Shown piece by piece: positions 6,870 to 14,478 of a stretch of DNA of 14,478 bases (positions within the stretch are counted from its first letter, which is position 1; each line of letters opens with the position of its first letter). Under the pieces are notes generated by a model that saw nothing but the letters and a program-made list of their open reading frames with translations, did no database searches and was not told where the DNA came from. The stretch comes from Betaproteobacteria bacterium (GTDB lineage: Bacteria > Pseudomonadota > Gammaproteobacteria > Burkholderiales > SG8-39): assembly GCA_011391295.1 (NCBI GenBank), contig JAABQT010000015.1, positions 1 through 14,478 on the forward strand, given 5' to 3'. A program made the position numbers and the translations under genes.

Positions 6870-7360
6870 TGCGCCACATCATCTCCATCCTGGTCGAGAA
6901 CGAGGCCGGGGCGCTTTCGCGCATCGCCAACATGTTCTCCGCCAGGGGCTACAACATCGAGTCGCTCACCGTGGCACCCACCGAAGACGCCTCGATGTCG
7001 CGCATGACCGTGGTCACCGTGGGCTCGGAAGACGTGATCGAACAGATCACCAAGCAGCTGAACAAGCTGGTCGAGGTGGTCAAGGTGGTGGATCTGTCGC
7101 AAGCGGAGCACATCGAGCGCGAGCTGATGCTGATCAAGGTGCGCGCGGGCGCGCGGGAACGCGACGACATGAAACGCATGGCTGACATCTTTCGCGGCCG
7201 CATCATCGACGTGTCCGACAACACCTATACCATCGAGCTGACCGGCGACGGCCGCAAGCTCGACGCATTCATCCAGGCGCTGGACCAGGGCGCGATCATC
7301 GAAACCGTGCGCACCGGCGCCAGCGGCATCGGCCGCGGCAACCGCGTCCTGCGCGTCTAG
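6869..7360 (+). CDS. ilvN: Acetolactate synthase, regulatory subunit
   Basis: Small subunit (163 aa) that activates IlvB and carries the valine feedback site. The N-terminal ACT domain (about 2-78) starts RHIISILVENEAGALSR. Asn11, Gly14 and Ser17 align with E. coli IlvH residues at which changes give valine resistance, so the enzyme is probably valine-sensitive. The C-terminal domain (about 82-160) contains ERELMLIKV and the closing TGASGIGRGNRVLRV typical of the family. The length is that of IlvH/IlvN proteins. The ATG at 6869-6871 overlaps the ilvB TAA, giving tight translational coupling that suits a stoichiometric complex. It is close to ilvH of E. coli; ilvN is used here for linkage to ilvB. 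Confidence 0.95.
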   Translation: MRHIISILVENEAGALSRIANMFSARGYNIESLTVAPTEDASMSRMTVVTVGSEDVIEQITKQLNKLVEVVKVVDLSQAEHIERELMLIKVRAGARERDDMKRMADIFRGRIIDVSDNTYTIELTGDGRKLDAFIQALDQGAIIETVRTGASGIGRGNRVLRV

Positions 7361-8593
<1,233 letters not shown>

Positions 8594-8594
<1 letters not shown>

Positions 8595-9250
8595 TGCGGC
8601 CGCCCTATCCCCATCCGATCTTTGCGCGCGAGGGCTGGCCGTTCCTGGCGATCGCCGCGGCGCTCATCGCACTGGTCTGGATGATCGCCGGGTGGTGGTG
8701 GTCGCTGCCGTTCTGGTTGGCCGCGCTGTTCGTGCTGCAGTTCTTCCGCGACCCGCCGCGCACGGTGCCGGACGACCCGCGCGCAGTGGTTTCGCCCGCC
8801 GACGGGCGCATCGTGGCGGTGGAGAAGGCGCGCGATCCCTGGCTGGAGCGCGATGCCCTGAAGATCAGCGTGTTCATGAACGTGTTCAACGTCCACTCCA
8901 ATCGCGCCCCGGTCGACGGCACGGTGCGGCAGGTCTGGTATCACGCCGGGCGATTCTTCAATGCCGCGATCGACAAGGCGTCATTGGAGAACGAGCGCAA
9001 CGCGCTCTGGTTGCGCACCCCCGGGGGGGCGGATGTGACCTGCGTGCAGATCGCCGGCCTGATCGCGCGCCGCATCCTGTGCTACGTTGGCGCGGGCGCC
9101 GAGCTGACGCGCGGCGAGCGCTTCGGCTTCATCCGCTTCGGTTCGCGCGTGGATCTGTACCTGCCGGGCGATGCGCAGCCGGTCGCCGCGATCGGCGACA
9201 AGGTGTACGCGGCGCAGAGCATCCTGGCGAGGCTGGCCGGACATGGCTGA
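8594..9250 (+). CDS. psd: Phosphatidylserine decarboxylase proenzyme (short type)
   Basis: Pyruvoyl enzyme that decarboxylates phosphatidylserine to phosphatidylethanolamine at the inner membrane. The 218 aa matches the short PSD-A group rather than the ~300-aa E. coli form. Two N-terminal membrane segments (about 15-50, including [13 protein letters not shown]) precede the catalytic core. SPADGRIV supplies the conserved Asp70, [16 protein letters not shown] supplies His101, and [10 protein letters not shown] holds the self-cleavage site Gly183-Ser184. Cleavage would give a beta chain of 183 residues and an alpha chain of 35 whose Ser184 becomes the pyruvoyl group. The start is GTG at 8594, overlapping the TAG of the lipoprotein gene by one base. 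The end overlaps pssA by 8 bp. Confidence 0.93.
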
Positions 9251-10028
9251 ACCGAAGGATCCGCAGCAGCAGGAATACCTGCCGGGCATGGTCCCGCCGC
9301 GCGGCGGCGCGTTGCGCCGCCGCGGCATTTACCTGCTGCCCAATCTGTTCACCACCGCGGCGCTGTTCGCCGGTTTCTACGCCATCGTGCAGGCGATGAA
9401 CGGCCGCTTCGGCGAATCCGCGATCGCGATTTTCGTTGCCGGATTGCTCGACGGCCTCGACGGGCGCGTGGCGCGCCTGACGCGTACGCAAAGCGAATTC
9501 GGCGCCCAGTACGACAGCCTGTCCGACATGGTGTCCTTCGGCGCGGCGCCCGCGCTGGTGCTCTATGAGTGGGTGCTGAAGGATCTCGGCCGCTTCGGCT
9601 GGCTCGCGGCCTTCGTGTACTGCGCCGGCGCCGCGCTGCGCCTGGCACGCTTCAATGTCATGATCGACGTGGTCGACAAGCGATTTTTCCAGGGCCTGCC
9701 GAGTCCGGCGGCCGCGGCGCTGGTCGCGGGTTTTGTCTGGCTGGCCCACGACAACAAGATTCCGCTCGATGCCTACGGCATGCCGTGGGTCGGCGCGTTC
9801 GTTGCGCTCTATGGGGGCTTCACCATGGTCTCCAATGCGCCGTTCTACAGCTTCAAGGACATCAATTTCAGGAAGAGCGTGCCGTTCTGGGCCCTGCTGC
9901 TGATCGTGCTCGGCTTCGTGCTGGTGTCCTCCGATCCGCCGATCGTGCTGTTCCTCCTGTTCTGCGCCTACGGCCTGTCGGGCCATGTGCTGTGGGCCCT
10001 GGGCAAGCGGGTTCGGCCCGTCGTCTGA
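9243..10028 (+). CDS. pssA: CDP-diacylglycerol-serine O-phosphatidyltransferase
   Basis: Integral membrane enzyme making phosphatidylserine from CDP-diacylglycerol and L-serine, the substrate for Psd encoded just upstream. The 261-aa protein has the CDP-alcohol phosphatidyltransferase signature DG(x2)AR(x8)G(x3)D(x3)D, read here as DGRVAR, then G in EFGAQYD, then D in SLSD. Several hydrophobic segments follow, for example [28 protein letters not shown] and [12 protein letters not shown]. It belongs to the membrane (type II) PssA class, not the E. coli phospholipase-D-like class. The ATG at 9243 lies in the psd gene (8-bp overlap), implying coupled translation. A cytosolic N-terminus of about 30 residues (QQQEYLPGM, then [17 protein letters not shown]) precedes the first helix. 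Confidence 0.94.
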   Translation: MAEPKDPQQQEYLPGMVPPRGGALRRRGIYLLPNLFTTAALFAGFYAIVQAMNGRFGESAIAIFVAGLLDGLDGRVARLTRTQSEFGAQYDSLSDMVSFGAAPALVLYEWVLKDLGRFGWLAAFVYCAGAALRLARFNVMIDVVDKRFFQGLPSPAAAALVAGFVWLAHDNKIPLDAYGMPWVGAFVALYGGFTMVSNAPFYSFKDINFRKSVPFWALLLIVLGFVLVSSDPPIVLFLLFCAYGLSGHVLWALGKRVRPVV

Positions 10029-10050
10029 CTGGCCGGACCGTGCCGGGCGT

Positions 10051-11835
10051 ATGGAGCTGGCCCTAGAGTTGCATCAGGCGGGGCGGCTGGCGGAAGCCGA
10101 GGCTGCCTACCGCGCGGTGCTCGCGAACGACCCGGACAACGTCGACGCGCTCCATTTCCTCGGCGTGCTCGCTTTTCAGCAGAACGATTACCGCAAGGCC
10201 GAAGAGCTGATCGCGCGGTCGCTGATGCGCAATCCCGCCAATCCGGCCGCGCGCAACAACCTGGGAAACGCGCTCGCAGCACAAGCGCGGCTGGACGAGG
10301 CGATGGCCTGCTACCGGGAGGCGCTCGCGCTGCAACCCGGATTCGTCGGTGCCCTGGTGAACCTCGGCGCGGGATCCATGGCGCAGGGCAAGGCGGAGGA
10401 AGCGGTCGGCTATTACGCGCAGGCGCTGGACATCGATCCGGGCAATGCCTTGGCCCTGTCCAACCTGGGCAATGCATACCGGCATCTGGAACGGCTCGAG
10501 GAAGCGGTCGCGTGTCATGCAAGAGCGGTTGCGCTCGGTCCCGAATTGCCGGAGGCGCAGCATAACTTCGGCAATTCGCTGCACGCCATGGGCCGGCTGG
10601 ATGAGGCCGAGGCCAGCTACCGGAAGGCTCTGTCGCTCAGGCCAGGCTTCGCCGAGGCGCTGACCAGCCTGGGCAACCTCCTGGACGATCGGGGCAGAAT
10701 CGACGAGGCACAGCAATGCCATCGGGAGGCGCTCGCGCTGAATCCCGATTTCGCCGATGCGCACTGCAATCTTGGCAATACCCTCGTGGCACAGGGGCGA
10801 TTGCAGGAGGCGCAGGCGTGCTTCGCGCAGGCATTGCGACAGCGGCCCGGGCTGGCGCCGGCGATGTACAGCCTCGCGAACCTGCGGCTGATGCTCGGCG
10901 ATTACGCCGCCGGCCTGCCCCTGTACGAATGCCGGTTCGACAAGCAGGCCCTGTCGCGGCTCTATGCCGGCATGCGCGCGCGCCTTGCGCAGTTCGAGGC
11001 GGTGCCGCGTTGGCGCGGCGAGGACGCGGCCGGCAAGACCCTGCTGGTCTGGACCGAGCAGGGTTTGGGCGACAGCCTGATGCTCCTGCGCTACCTGCCC
11101 CTGCTGGAGAAACGCGGCGTCGGCCGTTTGCTGGTGTACTGCGAACCTGCGCTGGCGCGCCTGGTGCGGGACATCGCCGGCGTGGACGGTGTGATCCCGA
11201 AAACCGAGGCGCCGCCGCTGGCAGATCTGCACTTGCATTGCCCGATCATGAGCCTGCCATTGGCATTCGATACGCGCTTGGCCACCATCCCCGCGCGGGT
11301 GCCCTATGTGCGCGTAGCGGCGCACCTCGAGCGGGCCTGGGCTGGCAAGCTGTCAGGGGTCGGCAGACCCAGGGTCGGGCTCGCGTGGTCGGGCGGCGAG
11401 CTGTACCCGAGGAACTCACTGCGCAGCGTGCGATTGGCGCAGCTCAGGCCGATTCTGGAGGTCGCCGGCGCGAGTTTCGTCAGCCTGCAGAAAGGAAACG
11501 CGGCGCTGCAGCGGCAGGATTCTGCGGTGGTAATTCTGGACTGGATGGCCGAATGCGATGACCTGCTGGAAACCGCAGCGCTCATATGCCAGCTGGACCT
11601 GGTGATCTGCGTGGATACGTCCGTGGCGCACCTTGCAGGCGCGCTGGGCGCGCCCGTCTGGATGCTGAACCGGTTCGAAAGCGAATGGCGCTGGCAGTTG
11701 CAGGGCGAGGATTCGCCCTGGTACCCGACGATGCGGATTTTCCGCCAGACGCGGCCGGGGGACTGGGACGAAGCGATCGCGCACGTAGCGGCCGAATTGC
11801 GCCAGCGGACCACGCGGGAACCGGGCAATGGCTGA
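10051..11835 (+). CDS. TPR protein with C-terminal GT9-like glycosyltransferase domain
   Basis: A 594-residue two-part protein. Residues 3-274 form eight tetratricopeptide repeats of 34 residues each (new units at 37, 71, 105, 139, 173, 207 and 241, most starting LGN), plus a partial ninth (275-296). From about 327 a different domain begins with AGKTLLVWTEQGLGDSLM and continues to RVGLAWSG, FVSLQKG, LDWMAECDDLLETAALI and VDTSVAHLAGALGAPVW (Asp522, His527). This resembles the ADP-heptose:LPS heptosyltransferase (GT9) fold, and the architecture is common in bacterial TPR-glycosyltransferases linked to protein or surface glycans. Substrate unknown. The ATG at 10051 is the first credible start, 22 nt after pssA, with a weak GGGCG site. 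It overlaps the next gene by 8 bp. Confidence 0.85.
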   Translation: MELALELHQAGRLAEAEAAYRAVLANDPDNVDALHFLGVLAFQQNDYRKAEELIARSLMRNPANPAARNNLGNALAAQARLDEAMACYREALALQPGFVGALVNLGAGSMAQGKAEEAVGYYAQALDIDPGNALALSNLGNAYRHLERLEEAVACHARAVALGPELPEAQHNFGNSLHAMGRLDEAEASYRKALSLRPGFAEALTSLGNLLDDRGRIDEAQQCHREALALNPDFADAHCNLGNTLVAQGRLQEAQACFAQALRQRPGLAPAMYSLANLRLMLGDYAAGLPLYECRFDKQALSRLYAGMRARLAQFEAVPRWRGEDAAGKTLLVWTEQGLGDSLMLLRYLPLLEKRGVGRLLVYCEPALARLVRDIAGVDGVIPKTEAPPLADLHLHCPIMSLPLAFDTRLATIPARVPYVRVAAHLERAWAGKLSGVGRPRVGLAWSGGELYPRNSLRSVRLAQLRPILEVAGASFVSLQKGNAALQRQDSAVVILDWMAECDDLLETAALICQLDLVICVDTSVAHLAGALGAPVWMLNRFESEWRWQLQGEDSPWYPTMRIFRQTRPGDWDEAIAHVAAELRQRTTREPGNG

Positions 11836-12670
11836 CGCGCCCGCGATTTCCTGCGTAATCCCGGTCTACAACGACAAGCTGCGCCTGCCGCGCGCGGTCG
11901 ATTCGGTGCTGCGCCAGGGCGTCCCGGTGCAGGTCGTCCTGGTCGACGACGGCAGCACCGACGGCAGCCGCGAACTGATCGCGCAGATGGCGCGCGATGA
12001 TTCCCGGGTCGTGGCTTTGCCGCTGCCCTGGAATCGCGGCCAGGGGTTTGCCCGCAACATCGGCGTCGCCGTGGCTGACGCACAGATCGTCACCTTCCTC
12101 GACCAGGACGACGAGCACTTGCCCGGCTGGTACGCACACGCCCTGGGTCTGTTGCACGCGCATCCGGAGCTGGCCGCGGTCAGGGGGGAGATCGAGTTGG
12201 CGCAGGTGCCGCCCGGGCTCGAAATCTCGCGCGCGGACCCGCGCTGGGCTGCGATGGTCCATTCGCCGTTGTGGAACCTGGTGCTGCGCAAGGTGGTGTA
12301 CCAGGCGCTCGGCGGCAGCCCGACGGCGCTGGCCTATCGCACGCGGGAAGGCGTCGAGGATGTCACGCTGGTGATGGCGCTGGCGCGGCATTTCAAGGTG
12401 GCGCGGCGCGACCACGTGGCGACGCGCCACTACGTCAATCCGAACGGCGCCACGGCGTATTACCTGCGGCGCAGCCGGGTCACGCCGGCGGGAATCGAAT
12501 TCCTCGAGCACAGCGACGCCGAGAAGAGCGGGGCGCTGCAGCAGGCCCACGCCGAGTTCCAGCGCCGCGCAGCGTGCAACCTCGAGGCGCTGCAGGCGCC
12601 GACCCCGCGCGAGGCCGAGCCGGGCCACTGGCTGGCGAGGACCTGGCGGCGGCTTGGCGGGCGGGAGTAA
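11828..12670 (+). CDS. Family 2 glycosyltransferase
   Basis: A 280-aa GT-A fold enzyme, probably cytosolic or peripheral since no membrane helix is seen. The N-terminus CVIPVYNDKLRLPRAVDSVL and VVLVDDGSTDGS (Asp40, Asp41) form the nucleotide-sugar site. FARNIGVAVA and FLDQDDEHLPGW contain the metal-binding DxD (Asp92-Asp95 region). The C-terminal part (about 150-280) is divergent, holding the acceptor side (YRTREGVEDVTLVM) and a charged tail. Donor and acceptor cannot be told from sequence. It starts at an ATG inside the TPR-glycosyltransferase gene (8-bp overlap), so the two are probably made together and may act on the same glycan. It is the last gene before the leuA regulatory interval. 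Confidence 0.88.
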   Translation: MADAPAISCVIPVYNDKLRLPRAVDSVLRQGVPVQVVLVDDGSTDGSRELIAQMARDDSRVVALPLPWNRGQGFARNIGVAVADAQIVTFLDQDDEHLPGWYAHALGLLHAHPELAAVRGEIELAQVPPGLEISRADPRWAAMVHSPLWNLVLRKVVYQALGGSPTALAYRTREGVEDVTLVMALARHFKVARRDHVATRHYVNPNGATAYYLRRSRVTPAGIEFLEHSDAEKSGALQQAHAEFQRRAACNLEALQAPTPREAEPGHWLARTWRRLGGRE

Positions 12671-12682
12671 TGTGGGTATAGT
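12654..12682 (+). promoter_or_regulatory. Likely sigma-70 promoter for the leader peptide and leuA
   Basis: TTGGCG (12654-12659, 4/6) and TATAGT (12677-12682, 5/6) are separated by exactly 17 bp. The first A suitably placed downstream is 12689, seven bases after the -10, which is also the A of the leader ATG. The promoter overlaps the 3' end of the GT2 gene. It allows leuA to be transcribed independently of the ilv-psd-pssA unit. Confidence 0.55.
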
Positions 12683-12688
12683 GCCTGC

Positions 12689-12778
12689 ATGACCGCCGCG
12701 TACGCACTCCTCATTGCGACGCTTACCAGCCTGCTCCTGCTGGCTGGCCTGCTGCTGCGCCCAGCGCGCACACACTAA
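12689..12778 (+). CDS. Leucine-rich 29-aa peptide, putative leuA leader peptide
   Basis: A short frame of 29 codons plus TAA, just after the predicted promoter and 75 nt before leuA. Ten of 29 residues are leucine, with a run of four (residues 15-18) and a run of three (21-23). The sequence begins MTAAYALLIATLTS and ends LRPARTH. There is no Shine-Dalgarno, and the predicted transcript start coincides with the ATG, so translation would be leaderless. The E. coli leuL peptide has similar size and also four consecutive Leu codons, and leaderless trpL is known in Sinorhizobium meliloti. That makes a leucine-sensing leader a fair inference. The alternative is a tiny membrane peptide, since the sequence is hydrophobic enough for one helix, or a chance frame. 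Confidence 0.5.
   Translation: MTAAYALLIATLTSLLLLAGLLLRPARTH
12726..12747 (+). promoter_or_regulatory. Hairpin presenting an anti-Shine-Dalgarno loop
   Basis: CCAGCC (12726-12731) can pair with GGCTGG (12742-12747), six base pairs. The ten-base loop (12732-12741) contains GCTCCT. A second CCAGC (12761-12765) competes for the same GCTGG. CTGCTCCT (12731-12738) is complementary over eight bases, one of them G-U, to AGGAGCGG (12843-12850), the leuA ribosome binding site. The pairing was read by eye and no folding energy was computed. Confidence 0.35.
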
Positions 12779-12806
12779 ACCCACAATCCGGCTTTACCCC
12801 CTGACC

Positions 12807-12830
12807 GTCCACCCGGCGGCAAGGACTTTT
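12807..12830 (+). terminator. Weak intrinsic terminator candidate upstream of leuA
   Basis: GTCC (12807-12810) pairs with GGAC (12823-12826), with a possible inner CC/GG pair around CGGC and TTTT directly after (12827-12830). The position between leader peptide and gene is that of an attenuator. The stem is short and has internal loops, so efficiency would be low unless helped by other pairing, for example CCGCCG (12693-12698) with CGGCGG (12814-12819). Confidence 0.25.
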
Positions 12831-12841
12831 CGCATTCCCAC

Positions 12842-12847
12842 AAGGAG
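12842..12847 (+). promoter_or_regulatory. leuA ribosome binding site
   Basis: AAGGAG lies six bases before the ATG at 12854 and fixes that start. The same bases plus CGG are complementary to the Leu-codon run in the upstream peptide frame, so the site could be masked when that frame is free of ribosomes. Confidence 0.8.
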
Positions 12848-12853
12848 CGGCAC

Positions 12854-14401
12854 ATGAGCAAGGGCAAACTGATCATCTTCGACACCACCATGCGCGACGG
12901 CGAGCAAAGCCCGGGTGCCTCCATGACGCGCGACGAAAAGCTGCGCATCGCACGCGCCCTGGAGCGCATGCGGGTGGACGTGATCGAGGCCGGCTTCCCC
13001 GCGTCTTCCAACGGCGATTTCGAGGCCGTGCGCGCCGTGGCCAACGTGGTCAAGGATTGCACCGTCGCCGGGCTGTGCCGCGCCAACGACAAGGACATCC
13101 AGCGTGGCATCGACTCGCTCAAGGGCGCCAACAGCTGGCGCATCCACACCTTCATCGCCACCAGCGCGCTGCACATGGAAAAAAAGCTGCGCATGAGCCC
13201 CGAGCAGGTGCTCGAGCAGGCGCGGCTTTCGGTGCGCTATGCGAAGAACGCCTGCCCCGACGTCGAATTCTCGCCCGAAGACGGCAGCCGCTCCGACCCC
13301 GATTTCCTGTGCCGGGTGCTGGAGGCGGTGATCAAGGAAGGCGCCACCACCATCAACATTCCGGATACCGTTGGCTACGCGGTGCCGGAGCAGTTCGGCG
13401 AGATGATCCGGCGCCTGCGCGAGCGCGTGCCGAACTCCGACAAAGCGGTGTGGAGCGTGCATTGCCACAACGACCTCGGCATGGCAGTCGCCAACTCGCT
13501 CGCCGCGGTCATGATCGGCGGCGCGCGCCAGATCGAGTGCACCATCAATGGCCTGGGCGAGCGTGCCGGCAACACATCGCTCGAGGAGGTGGTGATGGCG
13601 GTGCGCACGCGCAAGGATTTCTTCGACCTGGAGACGCGCCTCGACACCACGCAGATCGTGCCCACGTCGCGCCTGGTGTCGCAGATCACCGGCTTCGTGG
13701 TGCAGCCGAACAAGGCGGTGGTCGGGGCGAACGCCTTTGCGCATGCCTCGGGCATCCACCAGGATGGCGTGCTCAAAGCGCGCGAGACCTACGAGATCAT
13801 GACCGCGGAGGACGTGGGCTGGGCGACGAACAAGATCGTGCTGGGCAAGCTTTCGGGGCGCACCGCGTTCCGCCAGCGGCTGAAGGAACTCGGCATCGAA
13901 CTCGACAACGAGGACGCCTACAACAAGGCGTTCCAGCGCTTCAAGGACCTCGCCGACAAGAAGGCGGACATCTTCGACGAGGACTTGCTGGCGCTGGTGG
14001 CCCAGGAGGCGGGCGTATCAACGGAGGAGCACTGGCGGCTCGTCACCATGAGCCAGGCGAGCGGCATGGGCGAAAAGCCGCACGCGAAAGTCGTGGTGGC
14101 CGAGGCGGGCAGGGAGATCAAGTCCGAGGCGCAGGGCGACGGCCCCGTGGATGCGACCTTCAAGGCCATCGAGTCCGTGGCGAAGAGCGGCGCCGAGCTG
14201 CTGCTGTACTCGGTGAACGCGGTGACGCAGGGCACCGAATCGCAGGGCGAAGTCACGGTGCGGCTCGCCAAGGGCGGGCGCATCGTGAATGGCGTCGGTG
14301 CGGACACCGACATCGTCGTGGCTTCCGCCAAGGCCTACATCAGCGCGCTGAACAAGCTCGCGAGCAAGGTGCAGCGGCTCAATCCGCAGCACCAAGTCTA
14401 G
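12854..14401 (+). CDS. leuA: 2-isopropylmalate synthase
   Basis: First committed enzyme of leucine synthesis: condenses acetyl-CoA with 2-ketoisovalerate, the product of the IlvBN-IlvC-IlvD route. It has 515 aa, the normal length for the E. coli-type enzyme. The TIM barrel opens with [18 protein letters not shown] (Arg14 and metal-binding Asp15) and carries [11 protein letters not shown] with the metal-binding His203 and His205, then [29 protein letters not shown] follows in the linker region. The C-terminal domain (about 385-510), with [21 protein letters not shown], binds leucine in this family, so feedback inhibition is expected. The ATG at 12854 is set by AAGGAG. It is probably also regulated by the upstream leucine-rich frame. 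No terminator is visible after the stop. Confidence 0.96.
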   Translation: MSKGKLIIFDTTMRDGEQSPGASMTRDEKLRIARALERMRVDVIEAGFPASSNGDFEAVRAVANVVKDCTVAGLCRANDKDIQRGIDSLKGANSWRIHTFIATSALHMEKKLRMSPEQVLEQARLSVRYAKNACPDVEFSPEDGSRSDPDFLCRVLEAVIKEGATTINIPDTVGYAVPEQFGEMIRRLRERVPNSDKAVWSVHCHNDLGMAVANSLAAVMIGGARQIECTINGLGERAGNTSLEEVVMAVRTRKDFFDLETRLDTTQIVPTSRLVSQITGFVVQPNKAVVGANAFAHASGIHQDGVLKARETYEIMTAEDVGWATNKIVLGKLSGRTAFRQRLKELGIELDNEDAYNKAFQRFKDLADKKADIFDEDLLALVAQEAGVSTEEHWRLVTMSQASGMGEKPHAKVVVAEAGREIKSEAQGDGPVDATFKAIESVAKSGAELLLYSVNAVTQGTESQGEVTVRLAKGGRIVNGVGADTDIVVASAKAYISALNKLASKVQRLNPQHQV

Positions 14402-14478
14402 TCAGCCGCGCATACGCCACCGCCGAAGAAAAAAACACGAGGCTGAGCGCGATCTCGGCTGCGGCGAGCCACTGCGAC
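14379..14478 (-). CDS. C-terminal tail of a convergent membrane protein, partial
   Basis: On the minus strand an open frame enters from the window edge and ends at a TGA (14381-14379) inside the last codons of leuA. It encodes 32 residues: a likely transmembrane helix ([20 protein letters not shown]) and a short tail [10 protein letters not shown]. Third codon positions are GC-rich (about 20 of 25) until the frame enters the leuA antisense, which favours real coding. Other minus-strand frames also stop nearby (14398, 14402) but give less protein-like, Arg/Ser-rich sequences. The family cannot be recognised from so little. Overlap with leuA would be 23 bp, tail to tail. Confidence 0.35.
   Translation of the reverse strand, partial: SQWLAAAEIALSLVFFSSAVAYARLTRLGAAD

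Noticed and set aside
10057..10872. DNA direct repeats of 102-bp period
   Set aside because: The period comes from the 34-residue TPR units. The DNA copies are diverged and are explained by the protein.
14402..14440. Terminator after leuA
   Set aside because: There is an A-run (about 14427-14435) on the plus strand, but no GC-rich inverted repeat adjoining it in either orientation.

Overview
The window is about 14.5 kb of GC-rich, tightly packed chromosome. Protein motifs and gene order point to a betaproteobacterium: the cassette sigma factor / DUF3619 / DUF3106 / RDD lies divergent from an ilvB-ilvN-ilvC cluster that runs on to psd, pssA and leuA. The genus cannot be fixed from this sequence. 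No tRNA, rRNA, IS element, CRISPR array or phage gene was found, and no gene-free stretch exceeds 300 bases.

Layout: (1) 1-1020, minus strand, the N-terminal two thirds of pepA, cut by the window edge. (2) 1057-3223, plus strand, lptF-lptG, the membrane half of the LPS exporter, divergent from pepA across only 36 bp. (3) 3220-5008, minus strand, a four-gene unit transcribed sigma factor -> DUF3619 (single-pass membrane protein) -> DUF3106 (secreted helical protein) -> RDD membrane protein. Its last stop codon overlaps that of lptG. (4) 5145-12670, plus strand, eight closely spaced or overlapping genes: ilvB, ilvN, ilvC, a small lipoprotein, psd, pssA, a TPR-glycosyltransferase protein and a family 2 glycosyltransferase. 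(5) 12671-12853, a 183-bp regulatory interval holding a good promoter and a 29-codon, leucine-rich reading frame. (6) 12854-14401, leuA. (7) 14379-14478, minus strand, the probable C-terminal tail of a convergent membrane protein.

How the genes work together: IlvBN and IlvC supply the first two steps of branched-chain amino acid synthesis, and LeuA diverts 2-ketoisovalerate to leucine. Psd and PssA make phosphatidylethanolamine from CDP-diacylglycerol and serine. LptF and LptG move LPS from the inner membrane. The sigma / single-pass membrane protein / secreted helical protein arrangement looks like an envelope-signalling module, but that is inference.

The least expected signal is upstream of leuA. 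A -35/-10 pair places the likely transcript start on the ATG of a peptide with ten leucines in 29 residues. The Leu-codon run sits in a predicted hairpin loop and is complementary to the leuA ribosome binding site. This fits a leaderless leucine attenuator peptide, possibly acting on translation. It needs comparative and experimental support.
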